Source: Rhizobiales bacterium CCH3-A5 (lineage in GTDB: Bacteria > Pseudomonadota > Alphaproteobacteria > Rhizobiales > Beijerinckiaceae). From it: 64,000 nt of DNA. The position numbers were made by a program, and so were the translations under genes. Below the pieces are notes generated by a model. The model was not told the DNA's origin. It searched no databases and worked only from the letters and a program-made list of their open reading frames with translations. Of this stretch, positions 18,731 to 27,085 are shown one piece after another (the stretch's first letter is position 1; each line of letters opens with the position of its first letter). The stretch is from the NCBI GenBank assembly GCA_001556025.1, contig LSIB01000008.1, positions 48,134 to 112,133 on the forward strand. Direction: 5' to 3'.

Positions 18731-20056
18731 CTATAGCAGGATCAGGCTCAGCGCCGGGAAGGCTGCAATCGCGACCAGCGCCGCGAGCATCACCATAATA
18801 TAGGGCATCGCGCCGCCGAATATCTGCTCGACCGAGATCGTCGGATCGCCGAGCGTCGCCTTAACGGTGAAGACCGAGATGCCGAAGGGCGGCGTCAGCA
18901 GACCGATCTCGACGGCGATGACGGTGACGATGCCGAAATGGATCAGGTCGAAATTGAAGCTCTGCGCGATCGGAACCGCAATCGGCGTCATGATCAGCAG
19001 GATCGAGCTTGAATCCAAGAACATGCCCAAAAACAGGATGATAAGGACATAGACGAACAGGAAGCCATAGGCTCCGAGCCCGGTCGCCTGCACGAGATCG
19101 CCGATCGCCGTCGGCACGCCGGCCATGGACAGCATGCGGCTGTAGAAACCCGCCGCGATCAGCAGGATCAGGATGCTGCAGGAGACCGAGCCGGTCTCGG
19201 TCAGCACCCGCCAGATTTTGCCGTCGCCGAGGCTGCGCCGAGCCAGCGCGATCAGCAGCGCCCCGAACGCGCCGACGCCGCCGGCCTCCGTCGGCGTGAA
19301 GAAGCCGGTATAGAGCCCGCCGAGCACGAGCGCGACGAGCAGCACGATCGGCACGAGCTTGGTCAGGATTTCGCGGGCGGGCATCGCCGGCGCCTCGGCC
19401 TCGGTGGCGGCCAGCGTGCGGCGGCGGTCGAGATCGTAGACGTAAGCTGGCCAGAAGGTCGCGAGCCCGATGATCACCGCCACGAAGCCGAGCGCGATGA
19501 TGACGCCCGGCACGACGCCGGCGACGAACATCTTGCCGATCGAGACCTCGGCCAGCACGCCATAGATGATCATCAGCAGGCTCGGCGGGATCAGCATGCC
19601 GAGGATCGAGGAGCCGGCGACCGTGCCGGCCGCGAAGGCTTTGCGGTAGCCGTGCCGCGTCATCTCCGGCACCGCGACCTTGGTGAAGACGGCCGCCGAC
19701 GCGATCGAAACGCCTGTGACGGCCGCGAAGACGGCGTTGGCCGCGACGGTTGCGACACCGAGCCCGCCGCGCACGCGCCGCAGCAGCGCCTCGGCCACCT
19801 CGAACGTGTCGCGCCCGACATTCGAGATCGAGACCAGCAGCCCCATCAGCACGAAGAGCGGGATCGTGGCGAAGAGATAGTCGGCGATGCCGTTATAGGC
19901 GGAGACCGAGAGCAGCCGCATCGCCAGCGCCGGGTTGTCGCGGATGATCCAGACGCCGGCGAAGGCGACGCCGAACAGCGCGACCGCGATGTGGACGCCG
20001 AGCAGGACGAGGATGACGAGCGCGCCGATCAGCGCCAGGCCGAACCCGAGATCCAT
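18731..20056 (-). CDS. dctM: TRAP transporter large permease (DctM type)
   Basis: 441-residue membrane protein with about twelve hydrophobic segments, beginning Met-Asp-Leu-Gly-Phe and containing the DctM signatures Pro-Pro-Ser-Leu near residue 160 and Gly-Met-Phe-Leu-Asp-Ser-Ser-Ser-Ile-Leu-Leu-Ile near residue 350. It forms the sodium-driven channel of a tripartite ATP-independent importer with the DctQ and DctP genes upstream. Its start codon overlaps the dctQ stop by one base, showing translational coupling. Confidence 0.95.
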   Translation of the reverse strand: MDLGFGLALIGALVILVLLGVHIAVALFGVAFAGVWIIRDNPALAMRLLSVSAYNGIADYLFATIPLFVLMGLLVSISNVGRDTFEVAEALLRRVRGGLGVATVAANAVFAAVTGVSIASAAVFTKVAVPEMTRHGYRKAFAAGTVAGSSILGMLIPPSLLMIIYGVLAEVSIGKMFVAGVVPGVIIALGFVAVIIGLATFWPAYVYDLDRRRTLAATEAEAPAMPAREILTKLVPIVLLVALVLGGLYTGFFTPTEAGGVGAFGALLIALARRSLGDGKIWRVLTETGSVSCSILILLIAAGFYSRMLSMAGVPTAIGDLVQATGLGAYGFLFVYVLIILFLGMFLDSSSILLIMTPIAVPIAQSFNFDLIHFGIVTVIAVEIGLLTPPFGISVFTVKATLGDPTISVEQIFGGAMPYIMVMLAALVAIAAFPALSLILL

Positions 20057-20610
20057 CAGGCCTGTCCCGCCGTCGCACTGCGCATCCGCACCCGCCCGGC
20101 CATCGCAACGAGATAGGCCGCCGCGGCCGCGAGGCTGCCGATGACGGTGATCGCCCAGAACGGCCAGGTCGGGATGGTGAAGAGCCCCTGCACGCCGAAG
20201 AAATCACGGGTCCGCCATGAACTGGCGAGGTCGGGCCAGGACGCCAGCGCGATCAGCAGGAACACCGTCGCGCCGAGCAGCGCAAACAGCGCCTCCAGCA
20301 ATACGGCCAGGGCAGGCGCGCGCGCCTCGACGATGTTGATCAGGAAATCGGCCCGCGTCATCCGGCCCTGCGCCACGGCCGACGCGATCTGCAGGAATAC
20401 GATCGCCACCACCGAACGGCCTGCGACCTCCGCGACGCCGGTGATCGGCGCGTTGAACAGATTCCGGCCGAGCACGTCGGCGACGATCATGAACATGGTC
20501 AGGAAGATCCAGATCGTCCCGATCGCGGCCATGACGCCCACGGCGCGCTGGAACAGGCCCTGGGGGACCTGCGGCGCGGCGTCGAGATTGGTGTCTGTGG
20601 CGTCGGCCAA
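20056..20610 (-). CDS. dctQ: TRAP transporter small permease (DctQ type)
   Basis: 184-residue protein with four membrane segments, the size and layout of DctQ. The segment Val-Ala-Asp-Val-Leu-Gly-Arg-Asn near residue 44 matches the conserved loop after the first helix. It pairs with DctM in the inner membrane. The gene lies 59 bases after dctP and overlaps dctM by one base. Confidence 0.92.
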   Translation of the reverse strand: MADATDTNLDAAPQVPQGLFQRAVGVMAAIGTIWIFLTMFMIVADVLGRNLFNAPITGVAEVAGRSVVAIVFLQIASAVAQGRMTRADFLINIVEARAPALAVLLEALFALLGATVFLLIALASWPDLASSWRTRDFFGVQGLFTIPTWPFWAITVIGSLAAAAAYLVAMAGRVRMRSATAGQA

Positions 20611-20669
20611 GGGCTCAGCCTCCCTGCATCGTCAGGTTCGGACGCCACGGCGCTGTTGCCGCAGGCGCT

Positions 20670-21743
20670 TCAAAGCCCCTCGTCCCAGTTGCGCAGCGGC
20701 TTGACGCCGCGCGCCCGCAACTCGGCGAAATAGGCCTTCAGCACTTTTTTGGCCGGCTCGCCATTGGCCTTGATCCAGGGATCGACGATGTTGGGCAGGT
20801 TCTTGACCCATTTCGCCTTCTCGGCCTCGGGCAGTTCCGCGACCTTGAGGCCGGCCGCCTTCATCTCCGTTAGTGCCGCTGTCGAGCGCTGGGTGACGTA
20901 TTCGCCATGCTTTTTCGAGGTCGTCTTGCCGGCTGTCTTGATCGCGTCCTGCACGTCTTTCGGCAGCTTGTTGAAGAACGCCTTGTTGGCGGCAATGCCG
21001 CCGAAATACATCGCGCCGATGCCGACCCTGGTCAGGTTGGGCGCGACCTCGTAGACCCGCGTCGGCTGGATGCCGCTGGCGAATGAGAGCGCGCCCTGCG
21101 TCACCCCGGTCTGGATGTTGGTGTAGTAGGTCGTCAGCGCGCCATCGACCGGGGTCGAGCCCGTGCCGGTCAGCCAGTTCGCCGAGGTGCCGGGCGCGTT
21201 GATGCGGCGGTTCTGCAGGTCCTCTAGCTTCGTCACCGGAAAGTTGGCGTAGATGTCGTAGGAGTCGGTGATCAGCGACGAGAGATAGACCATGTTCTGG
21301 CTGTCCCAACCCTTAGCAAGCTCTGGCACCTCGGCCGTCAGCTTGTCGAAGACCTCGATCAGCAGCTCGTGGTTGTCGGTCGCGAAGGGCGCAAAGTAAG
21401 TCACGTTCTGCAGCGGCATCGCCGCACCTTCCCAGACCGTGCCGACCATGCCGATATCGGCGATGCCGTCGGCCACCGCCGCGCGCGTATCGGTGAACTT
21501 GTAGAGCGTGCCGCCATAGGCTTCGCGCCAGTTCACCACGAACTTGCCCCCGCCCTCCTTGAGGATGCGGTCGACCTCGGTCTGCAGCGCGTTCTTCATC
21601 GCCCAGACCCAGATATTGGCGGTCGGGTGGCTGGAGGCGATGTTGATGGTGATGCGCTGCTGCGCCTGCGTCGGCTGGCTGAGCGCTGCATATTCCATTG
21701 CGGCCGCGAGCGCGCCGAGGATCGTGCGTCTGGTGAAGGTCAT
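20670..21743 (-). CDS. dctP: TRAP transporter substrate-binding protein (DctP type)
   Basis: 357-residue periplasmic binding protein. The first 28 residues form a signal peptide ending Thr-Gln-Ala-Gln, with a Thr-Arg-Arg-Thr-Ile-Leu start that could direct it to the Tat route. The mature part has the DctP pattern, including Asn-Arg-Arg-Ile-Asn-Ala-Pro-Gly near residue 180, where an arginine normally contacts a carboxylate. The ligand is therefore probably an organic acid, by family rule. Start ATG 21743 is preceded by GGAGAC. It follows the molybdenum-subunit gene by 50 bases in the same operon. Confidence 0.92.
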   Translation of the reverse strand: MTFTRRTILGALAAAMEYAALSQPTQAQQRITINIASSHPTANIWVWAMKNALQTEVDRILKEGGGKFVVNWREAYGGTLYKFTDTRAAVADGIADIGMVGTVWEGAAMPLQNVTYFAPFATDNHELLIEVFDKLTAEVPELAKGWDSQNMVYLSSLITDSYDIYANFPVTKLEDLQNRRINAPGTSANWLTGTGSTPVDGALTTYYTNIQTGVTQGALSFASGIQPTRVYEVAPNLTRVGIGAMYFGGIAANKAFFNKLPKDVQDAIKTAGKTTSKKHGEYVTQRSTAALTEMKAAGLKVAELPEAEKAKWVKNLPNIVDPWIKANGEPAKKVLKAYFAELRARGVKPLRNWDEGL

Positions 21744-21793
21744 GGCCGTCGTCTCCCTGGGGCGGTCTGTCGCCGCCTGATTGGTTGCAAATG

Positions 21794-24190
21794 TCAAAGG
21801 CGTCGTTCGGGAATCGTGCCCAGCGCCGCCAGAATGCGCTCCGGCGTGAATGGCATGGCGGTGACGCGTGCTTTCAGGGGCTTCAGCGCGTCGTTGATCG
21901 CGTTCATGATCGCGGCCGGCGCGCCGGCCGTACCGGCCTCGCCCGCACCCTTGGCGCCGAGCAGCGATTCTCTCGTCGGAGTCTCGACATGGCCGATCAC
22001 CATGTCGGGCATCTCGGCCGCCATCGGCACGAGGTAGTCGGCCATGTTGGCGGTCATGAGCTGGCCGTCCTCGCTGTAGAGGCAGTGCTCGTAAAGCGCC
22101 CCGCCAATGCCCTGGACGATGCCGCCGCGGACCTGCTCGTCGACGAGCTGGGGATTGATGATGCGCCCGCAATCCTCGACGCACCAGTGCTTCAGCAGCC
22201 GGACGAAGCCTGTCTCGACATCGACCTCGACGTACGACGCCTGCACGCCGTTGGTGAAGGCGAAGGGGTAGTCGCTGGTGATGAAATGGCGCGTCGCCAC
22301 GAGTTCGCGCGGCAGGCCCTTGGGCAAGGTGTCGCCACGGAAATAGACGATGCGGCCGAGCTCGGCGAGGGGCATGCGCGGCTGTCCCGTCGCCTTGTCG
22401 ACGATCTCGCCGGCGACGACATCGAGCGCGCCGGCCTCGGCCTGCAGCATGGCGGCTGCCACCACGAGGATGTTCTCGCGCAGCGCCAGCCCCGCCTGCA
22501 GCGCCGCCTCGCCGCCGATGCCGGCTCCGCGCGAGGCCCAGGTGCCGCCGCCATAGGGCGTCACCTGCGTGTCGCCGGTGATCACCCTGACGCGCTCGAT
22601 CGGCACGCCGACGCCCTCGGCCACCACCTGCGCCAGGATCGTATCGGTGCCCTGGCCCTGCTCGGTGACGCCCGACAGCGCAACGACCGAACCGTCCGGG
22701 TCCATCCTGACCGTGCAGCCGTCCTGCGCCGAGATGCGCGCCCCGCCGATGCCGTACATGAACGGGCTTGGGTTGGTCAGCTCGATGAAGCTCGCGAGCC
22801 CGATGCCGCGATGCACGCCCCGTTTGCGCAAGGCGGCCTGCTCGGCCCGCAATGCGTCATAGTCCATCATGACGAGCAGCTTTTCGAGGCTGGCTTGATG
22901 CGACAGCCCTTCGAAACGCATGTTCGCAGCGGATGTGTAGGGATAGGCGTCGTCGCGCACGATGTTGCGGCGGCGGAACTCTGCGGGGTCGAGCCCGATC
23001 GCGTCGGCCGCCAGATCGACCAGTCCCTCGGTGACGGCGGTGGCGATGGGGTGGCCGACGGCGCGGTACTGGCAGGTCGGCGTCTTGTTCTGCAGCACGA
23101 CCGTGGTCTGGGCCCGGTAGTTCTGGAAGTCGTAGGGTCCGCCGCAGAGATTGACGACCTGGTTGCCCTCGATCGCGCTGGTGCGGGGATAAACCGAGTA
23201 AGGCCCGATGCCGGTCAGATCGTCGATCTCCATGGCGACAATCCGGCCTTCGGCATCGACGCCCATCTTCCCCTTGATGCGATGATCGCGGGCATGGATG
23301 TCGGAGGCGAAGGATTCCAGCCGGTCGGCGATAAACTTCACCGGCCGCGCCATCGCCTTGGCGATTGCGGCGACCGCCATCTCGTCTGGATAGACATGGA
23401 CCTTGACGCCGTAGCTGCCGCCGACATCGCCGCAGATCACCCGGACATTGCCCTCGGGCAAATCGAGATGTTTTGCGAAGATCGTCTGCATCATATGCGG
23501 CGCCTGCGTCGAATGATGCACCGTGAGCTGGTTCTCGGGCCGGCTGTAATTCGCCAGGATCGAGCGCGGTTCGAGACAGACGCCGGTGTGGCGGCCGGTG
23601 TGAAAGACAGCCTCGACGACTTTGGCGGCGCCCGCCATCGCGGCGTCGGGCTCGCCCTTCTCGTGCAGGCGCTGGAAGACGAGATTGTCGCCGAGTTCGG
23701 GGTGGATCAGCGGCGTATCGGGAGCGAGCGCCGTCTCCATATCGGCGACGACCGGCAGCGGCTCGAACTGCACTTCCAGCACCGCGACGCCGTCCTCGGC
23801 GGCGGCGCGGGTGCCTGCCACCACGGCGACGACGGGCTCGCCGACCCAGGTGGCCCGCTCGACCGCGAGCGCATGCTGCGGCGCCGATTTCAGCCCCTTC
23901 AGATGGGCCAGCACCGCGACCCATGGGCTGCAGATGTCTGCGATGTCCCGGCCGGTGAAGACGCGGATGACGCCGGGCACCGCCAGCGCCGCAGCGGAGT
24001 CGATTTCGCCGATGCGGGCATGGGCATGCGGGCTGCGGAAGAAGGCGACATGGACCATGCGCGGCAGCACGACATCGTCGACATAGACGCCGCGGCCCTC
24101 GACGAGGCGCGGCGCGTTGGGGCGCGGCACGGTCTTGCCGATATAGGAGTTCGGCCGGTCGAGTTCGCTGAGATGCAGGTTCACGGTCAC
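21794..24190 (-). CDS. Molybdenum hydroxylase, large molybdopterin-binding subunit
   Basis: 798-residue catalytic subunit of a xanthine-oxidase-family enzyme. It has the a/b hammerhead N-terminal part, the molybdopterin loops Gly-Asp-Val-Gly-Gly-Ser-Tyr-Gly-Val-Lys and Gly-Gln-Gly-Thr-Asp-Thr, and the catalytic Glu751 in Gly-Ala-Lys-Gly-Ala-Gly-Glu. The active-site loop reads Cys-Gln-Tyr-Arg-Ala-Val-Gly-His-Pro, unlike the Ala-Tyr-x-Cys-Ser-Phe-Arg loop of true CO dehydrogenase, so it should hydroxylate an organic substrate such as an N-heterocycle or aldehyde. The gene overlaps the iron-sulfur subunit gene by four bases. No maturation gene (XdhC or MobA-like) is in the operon. Confidence 0.92.
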   Translation of the reverse strand: MTVNLHLSELDRPNSYIGKTVPRPNAPRLVEGRGVYVDDVVLPRMVHVAFFRSPHAHARIGEIDSAAALAVPGVIRVFTGRDIADICSPWVAVLAHLKGLKSAPQHALAVERATWVGEPVVAVVAGTRAAAEDGVAVLEVQFEPLPVVADMETALAPDTPLIHPELGDNLVFQRLHEKGEPDAAMAGAAKVVEAVFHTGRHTGVCLEPRSILANYSRPENQLTVHHSTQAPHMMQTIFAKHLDLPEGNVRVICGDVGGSYGVKVHVYPDEMAVAAIAKAMARPVKFIADRLESFASDIHARDHRIKGKMGVDAEGRIVAMEIDDLTGIGPYSVYPRTSAIEGNQVVNLCGGPYDFQNYRAQTTVVLQNKTPTCQYRAVGHPIATAVTEGLVDLAADAIGLDPAEFRRRNIVRDDAYPYTSAANMRFEGLSHQASLEKLLVMMDYDALRAEQAALRKRGVHRGIGLASFIELTNPSPFMYGIGGARISAQDGCTVRMDPDGSVVALSGVTEQGQGTDTILAQVVAEGVGVPIERVRVITGDTQVTPYGGGTWASRGAGIGGEAALQAGLALRENILVVAAAMLQAEAGALDVVAGEIVDKATGQPRMPLAELGRIVYFRGDTLPKGLPRELVATRHFITSDYPFAFTNGVQASYVEVDVETGFVRLLKHWCVEDCGRIINPQLVDEQVRGGIVQGIGGALYEHCLYSEDGQLMTANMADYLVPMAAEMPDMVIGHVETPTRESLLGAKGAGEAGTAGAPAAIMNAINDALKPLKARVTAMPFTPERILAALGTIPERRL

Positions 24191-24693
24191 TCGGCGGCCC
24201 TCGCCAGCCCGCGTCGCGCCGCCGCGACGGTCGCGACCGCGTCGACGATCGCCTCATAGCCGGTGCAGCGGCAGTAATTGCCCGAGATGTGCTCGCGGAT
24301 GTCGTCGCGGCTGGGGTCGGCGTTGTGGTCGAGCAGGTCGGCGCAGGCCGCCAGCATGCCGGGCGTGCAGAAGCCGCATTGCAGCGCGTTGCGCGCGACG
24401 AAAGCGTCCTGCAAGTCGCGGATCGCGCCCGAATCCGACAGGCCCTCGATGGTCCAGACCTCGCTGCCGTCGAGTTGCGCCGCGAGCGTGAGGCAGCCGC
24501 GCACGATCTCGCCGTCGACGCGCAGCGTACAGGCGCCGCAGACGCCATGCTCGCAGCCGGCATGCGAGCCGGTGAGGCCGAGATCGAGCCGCAGGAAATC
24601 GATCAGGTGCCGGCGCGCCTCGACGCGCGCGTTGACGGGCTCGCCATTCACCCTGAGCGTGATCTCGACATGGCTGGAGAAGCTGCCGGTCAT
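24187..24693 (-). CDS. Molybdenum hydroxylase, [2Fe-2S] subunit
   Basis: 168-residue electron-transfer subunit with two [2Fe-2S] clusters: a plant-ferredoxin type set Cys47, Cys52, Cys55, Cys67 and a C-terminal set Cys106, Cys109, Cys141, Cys143 in the usual Cys-Gly-Phe-Cys and Cys-Arg-Cys context. It passes electrons from the molybdenum site to FAD. Four-base overlaps with both neighbours indicate coupled translation. No twin-arginine signal is present, so the complex is cytoplasmic. Confidence 0.96.
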   Translation of the reverse strand: MTGSFSSHVEITLRVNGEPVNARVEARRHLIDFLRLDLGLTGSHAGCEHGVCGACTLRVDGEIVRGCLTLAAQLDGSEVWTIEGLSDSGAIRDLQDAFVARNALQCGFCTPGMLAACADLLDHNADPSRDDIREHISGNYCRCTGYEAIVDAVATVAAARRGLARAAE

Positions 24694-25553
24694 TCCTGTC
24701 GCCCTCGTGCCGGGGCTGCGAAATCGCCGAGCACGCGGCGCAGCAGCACCTTGGCGAGATGGCGCTTCATCGCGGCGCTGGCCTGCAGATCGTCGGAGGG
24801 GTCGAGATCGTCGTCGAGCGCCGCTTCCGCCTCCGCCACAGGGCGGCCGGCGTCGAGCGCGGCCATCGCAGCCCGTGCCAGCACGGGCGAGCCGCCGACG
24901 CCGAAATAGGCCAGCCTGACGTTGCGCAGACCAGCCGGCGTGACCTCGGCCGCCGCCACCAATCCGACCATGGCGTAATCGCCGCTGCGCCGGGCCAGCT
25001 CACGGATCGCCTGGACGCGCCCCGCCCGTAGCACCGGAATCTCCACTGCGACGAGCAATTCGAAGGGCGCGAGCGCGGTCTCGAATACGCCGGTGAAGAA
25101 GTCCTGCGCCGCAATGCGGCGTTCGCCATCCTGCCCTTGCGCGACGATGACCGCGTCCAGCGCCAGCATGCAGGCCGGCAGTTCGGAGGCCGGATCGGCA
25201 TAGGCGAGCGAGCCGCCGATGGTGCCGCGTGTCCGGATGGCCGGATGGGCGATCAGAGGCGCGGCCTGCGCCAGCGCCGGCGCATGAAGCGCGACCAGTG
25301 TCGAGCGTTCGAGATCGGCATGGCGGGTCAGCGCGCCGATGCGCAAGCTGTCGCCGACCAGATCGATCGTCCGCAGGCTCGCGATCCGGCTGATGTCGAT
25401 CAGCCCGTCAACCTCGGACATGCGCAGATTGAGCCCGGCGAGCAGGCTCTGGCCGCCTGCCAGAATCCGGGCGTCAGGGCCGGCCTCGCGCCAGAGCGCG
25501 AGCGCATGGCCGACATCGCTGGCGCGCGCATAGCTGAGCGGGGCAGGCTTCAA
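24690..25553 (-). CDS. Molybdenum hydroxylase, FAD-binding subunit
   Basis: 287-residue flavin subunit of the three-part hydroxylase. The two FAD motifs are clear: Ala-Gly-Gly-Gln-Ser-Leu-Leu near residue 36 and Thr-Ile-Gly-Gly-Ser-Leu near residue 110, followed by a C-terminal CODH-type domain. First gene of the operon, giving the order FAD, iron-sulfur, molybdenum seen in coxMSL-type clusters. Its start codon faces the divergent TetR gene across 118 bases that hold a palindrome. Confidence 0.94.
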   Translation of the reverse strand: MKPAPLSYARASDVGHALALWREAGPDARILAGGQSLLAGLNLRMSEVDGLIDISRIASLRTIDLVGDSLRIGALTRHADLERSTLVALHAPALAQAAPLIAHPAIRTRGTIGGSLAYADPASELPACMLALDAVIVAQGQDGERRIAAQDFFTGVFETALAPFELLVAVEIPVLRAGRVQAIRELARRSGDYAMVGLVAAAEVTPAGLRNVRLAYFGVGGSPVLARAAMAALDAGRPVAEAEAALDDDLDPSDDLQASAAMKRHLAKVLLRRVLGDFAAPARGRQE

Positions 25554-25604
25554 CGGCGTCTCCCTGATCGCGAGGCCTGTTCCAATGCGGCAACCTCTTT
25601 CTTA

Positions 25605-25618
25605 TTGATCAAATGATC
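25605..25618. promoter_or_regulatory. Candidate operator between the hydroxylase operon and its TetR gene
   Basis: GATCA (25607-25611), two A residues and TGATC (25614-25618) form an inverted repeat; TTGATCAA (25605-25612) is itself palindromic. It lies in the AT-rich centre of the 118-base gap between divergent transcripts, where a TetR dimer would control both directions. Binding is inferred from position and symmetry. Confidence 0.45.
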
Positions 25619-25671
25619 TCTAAAATCAGAGCACTTCGCAACTGGAATTTTTCGTGGTCTGACGTGCGGCG

Positions 25672-26319
25672 ATGCACATGACTTTGAAACCGGGCGTGCC
25701 GACCGCCTCCGCCCGCTCAGCCGCGCCCAAACGCCGGTTGAGGCCGGCCGAGCGCCGCCTGCAGATCGTCGAGGCGGCCGTCGCCTTCTTCGCCGAGGCT
25801 GGGTTGGCGGGGACGACGCGCGACCTCTCGCAGCGGCTCGGCATCACCCAGTCGCTGCTGTACAAATATTTCGACAGCAAGGAGAGCCTCGTCGAGGCGG
25901 TGTTCGAGCGGGTCTATCTCGACAGGCTGCAGCCGGAGTGGCGGGCTCTCCTGCTCGATCGCGCCCTTCCTCTGCGCGAGCGCATGCTGCGCTTCTACAC
26001 AGCCTATACCGATGCGATCTTCACCTATGAGTGGATGCGCATCTTCATGTTCTCGGGGCTCGCCGGCGCGCAGCTCAATGCGCGCTATCTCGGACATCTG
26101 CGCGTCGCTTTCCTCGAGCCGATGCTCGGCGAGATCGCAGCCTCGGCGACGTCGACGCGGCTGCCCGACATGGAGGACATCTGGAACCTCCATGGCGGCA
26201 TCGTCTATCTCGGCATCCGGCGTTTCGTCTACCAGACCCCGACGCCCGACGATGTCGGTCCTGCGATCGAGCGCGCGATCGACCGCTTCCTGCGCGATTT
26301 CGGCATCGGGGAGCAGTGA
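25672..26319 (+). CDS. TetR-family transcriptional regulator
   Basis: 215-residue regulator. The helix-turn-helix covers about residues 29-70 with Thr-Arg-Asp-Leu-Ser-Gln-Arg-Leu-Gly-Ile-Thr-Gln-Ser-Leu-Leu-Tyr-Lys-Tyr-Phe, a clear TetR recognition helix, followed by an alpha-helical ligand domain. It is divergent from the molybdenum hydroxylase/TRAP operon and is the natural candidate for its repressor, responding to the imported or oxidised compound. ATG 25678 is an alternative start two codons in. The stop lies 11 bases from that of the convergent TetR gene. Confidence 0.9.
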   Translation: MHMTLKPGVPTASARSAAPKRRLRPAERRLQIVEAAVAFFAEAGLAGTTRDLSQRLGITQSLLYKYFDSKESLVEAVFERVYLDRLQPEWRALLLDRALPLRERMLRFYTAYTDAIFTYEWMRIFMFSGLAGAQLNARYLGHLRVAFLEPMLGEIAASATSTRLPDMEDIWNLHGGIVYLGIRRFVYQTPTPDDVGPAIERAIDRFLRDFGIGEQ

Positions 26320-26330
26320 TGGCCGGCTAG

Positions 26331-26939
26331 CTATTGCAGGGTTTCGCCGCCCCGCCGCGCGCTCGGCGTCAGCGTTTGAAGCGCCGCGGCGACGATTCCT
26401 TCGAGCCGCCCGCGCGAGGGTTTCGTCTTGGCCACGACGTTGAGCCCCTGCACCGTGCAGACGAGATAAGGCGCCAACTCGCGCGATGCCGCGCCGATCT
26501 CGCCATCCTCCTCCGCCCGCGCCAGGGCCGCCGCGAAAGCCTGCTCCAGCCGCTGGAAATGGGCCTGAACCTTCAAGGCGATCTCGGGATCGCGGGCGGC
26601 GAGTTCGACGGCCGCATTGGTCGCAAGGCAGCCCCAGCGCCGCTTCCCGTCGAGAATCGACTCGATCATATGGGCAAAGTAGCTGCGGATGCCGGCGAGG
26701 CCGGACGGCGCGTCCAGCACCCGCTCGATCGCCCGCTTCGAGACCGTGGCCGCATAGCGGTCGAACGCCGCCAGGAAGAGCGAGCGCTTGTCGCCATAGG
26801 CGCCGTAGAGGCTGCCGGGGTTGAGCCCCATCGCCCGGCACAGTTCCTGGATCGGCAGGCCGTCATAGCCGTGCTGCCAGAAGCGCTCGACGGCGATGTC
26901 GAGCGTGGTCTCGGGGTCGAATGCCTTCGGGCGCGCCAT
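26331..26939 (-). CDS. TetR-family transcriptional regulator
   Basis: 202-residue regulator whose N-terminus (Ala-Arg-Pro-Lys-Ala-Phe-Asp, then Ala-Val-Glu-Arg-Phe-Trp-Gln-His-Gly-Tyr-Asp-Gly) and recognition helix (Gly-Leu-Asn-Pro-Gly-Ser-Leu-Tyr-Gly-Ala-Tyr-Gly-Asp-Lys) place it in the NemR/AcrR-like group that often answers to reactive electrophiles; Cys residues near 110 and 172 could serve this. The frame is open to 27029, but ATG 26939 fits the family start. Divergent from the PanE-like gene, with inverted repeats between them. Confidence 0.9.
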   Translation of the reverse strand: MARPKAFDPETTLDIAVERFWQHGYDGLPIQELCRAMGLNPGSLYGAYGDKRSLFLAAFDRYAATVSKRAIERVLDAPSGLAGIRSYFAHMIESILDGKRRWGCLATNAAVELAARDPEIALKVQAHFQRLEQAFAAALARAEEDGEIGAASRELAPYLVCTVQGLNVVAKTKPSRGRLEGIVAAALQTLTPSARRGGETLQ

Positions 26940-27014
26940 GGTCGTGCTTCGTCCAGAGTTTCGTTTTCGTTGAAATAGCTGTGCCTGCGTCAGGAAGCGA
27001 CCCGCTTGACCAAA

Positions 27015-27065
27015 AATTCTTGAGCGCATATTCCAGAACCATAATTGAATAGAAATTCAAGAATT
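27015..27065. promoter_or_regulatory. Nested inverted repeats between TetR and PanE-like genes
   Basis: Two overlapping symmetric elements: AATTCTTGA (27015-27023) inverted as TCAAGAATT (27057-27065), and a tight palindrome TTGAAT (27045-27050), AGAA, ATTCAA (27055-27060). The tight one has the dimensions of a TetR operator and ends 25 bases before the start codon of the PanE-like gene, in the only AT-rich stretch of the gap. Confidence 0.5.
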
Positions 27066-27085
27066 GCCTCGGGAGCGATAGTCGC

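Noticed and set aside
21785..24259. Plus-strand open frame of over 800 codons opposite the molybdenum subunit
   Set aside because: The minus strand encodes a complete molybdenum hydroxylase; the opposite frame has artefact composition and no domain.
21794..25553. Aerobic CO dehydrogenase (CoxMSL)
   Set aside because: Gene order fits, but the active-site loop is Cys-Gln-Tyr-Arg-Ala-Val-Gly, not the Ala-Tyr-x-Cys-Ser-Phe-Arg loop with its copper-binding cysteine.
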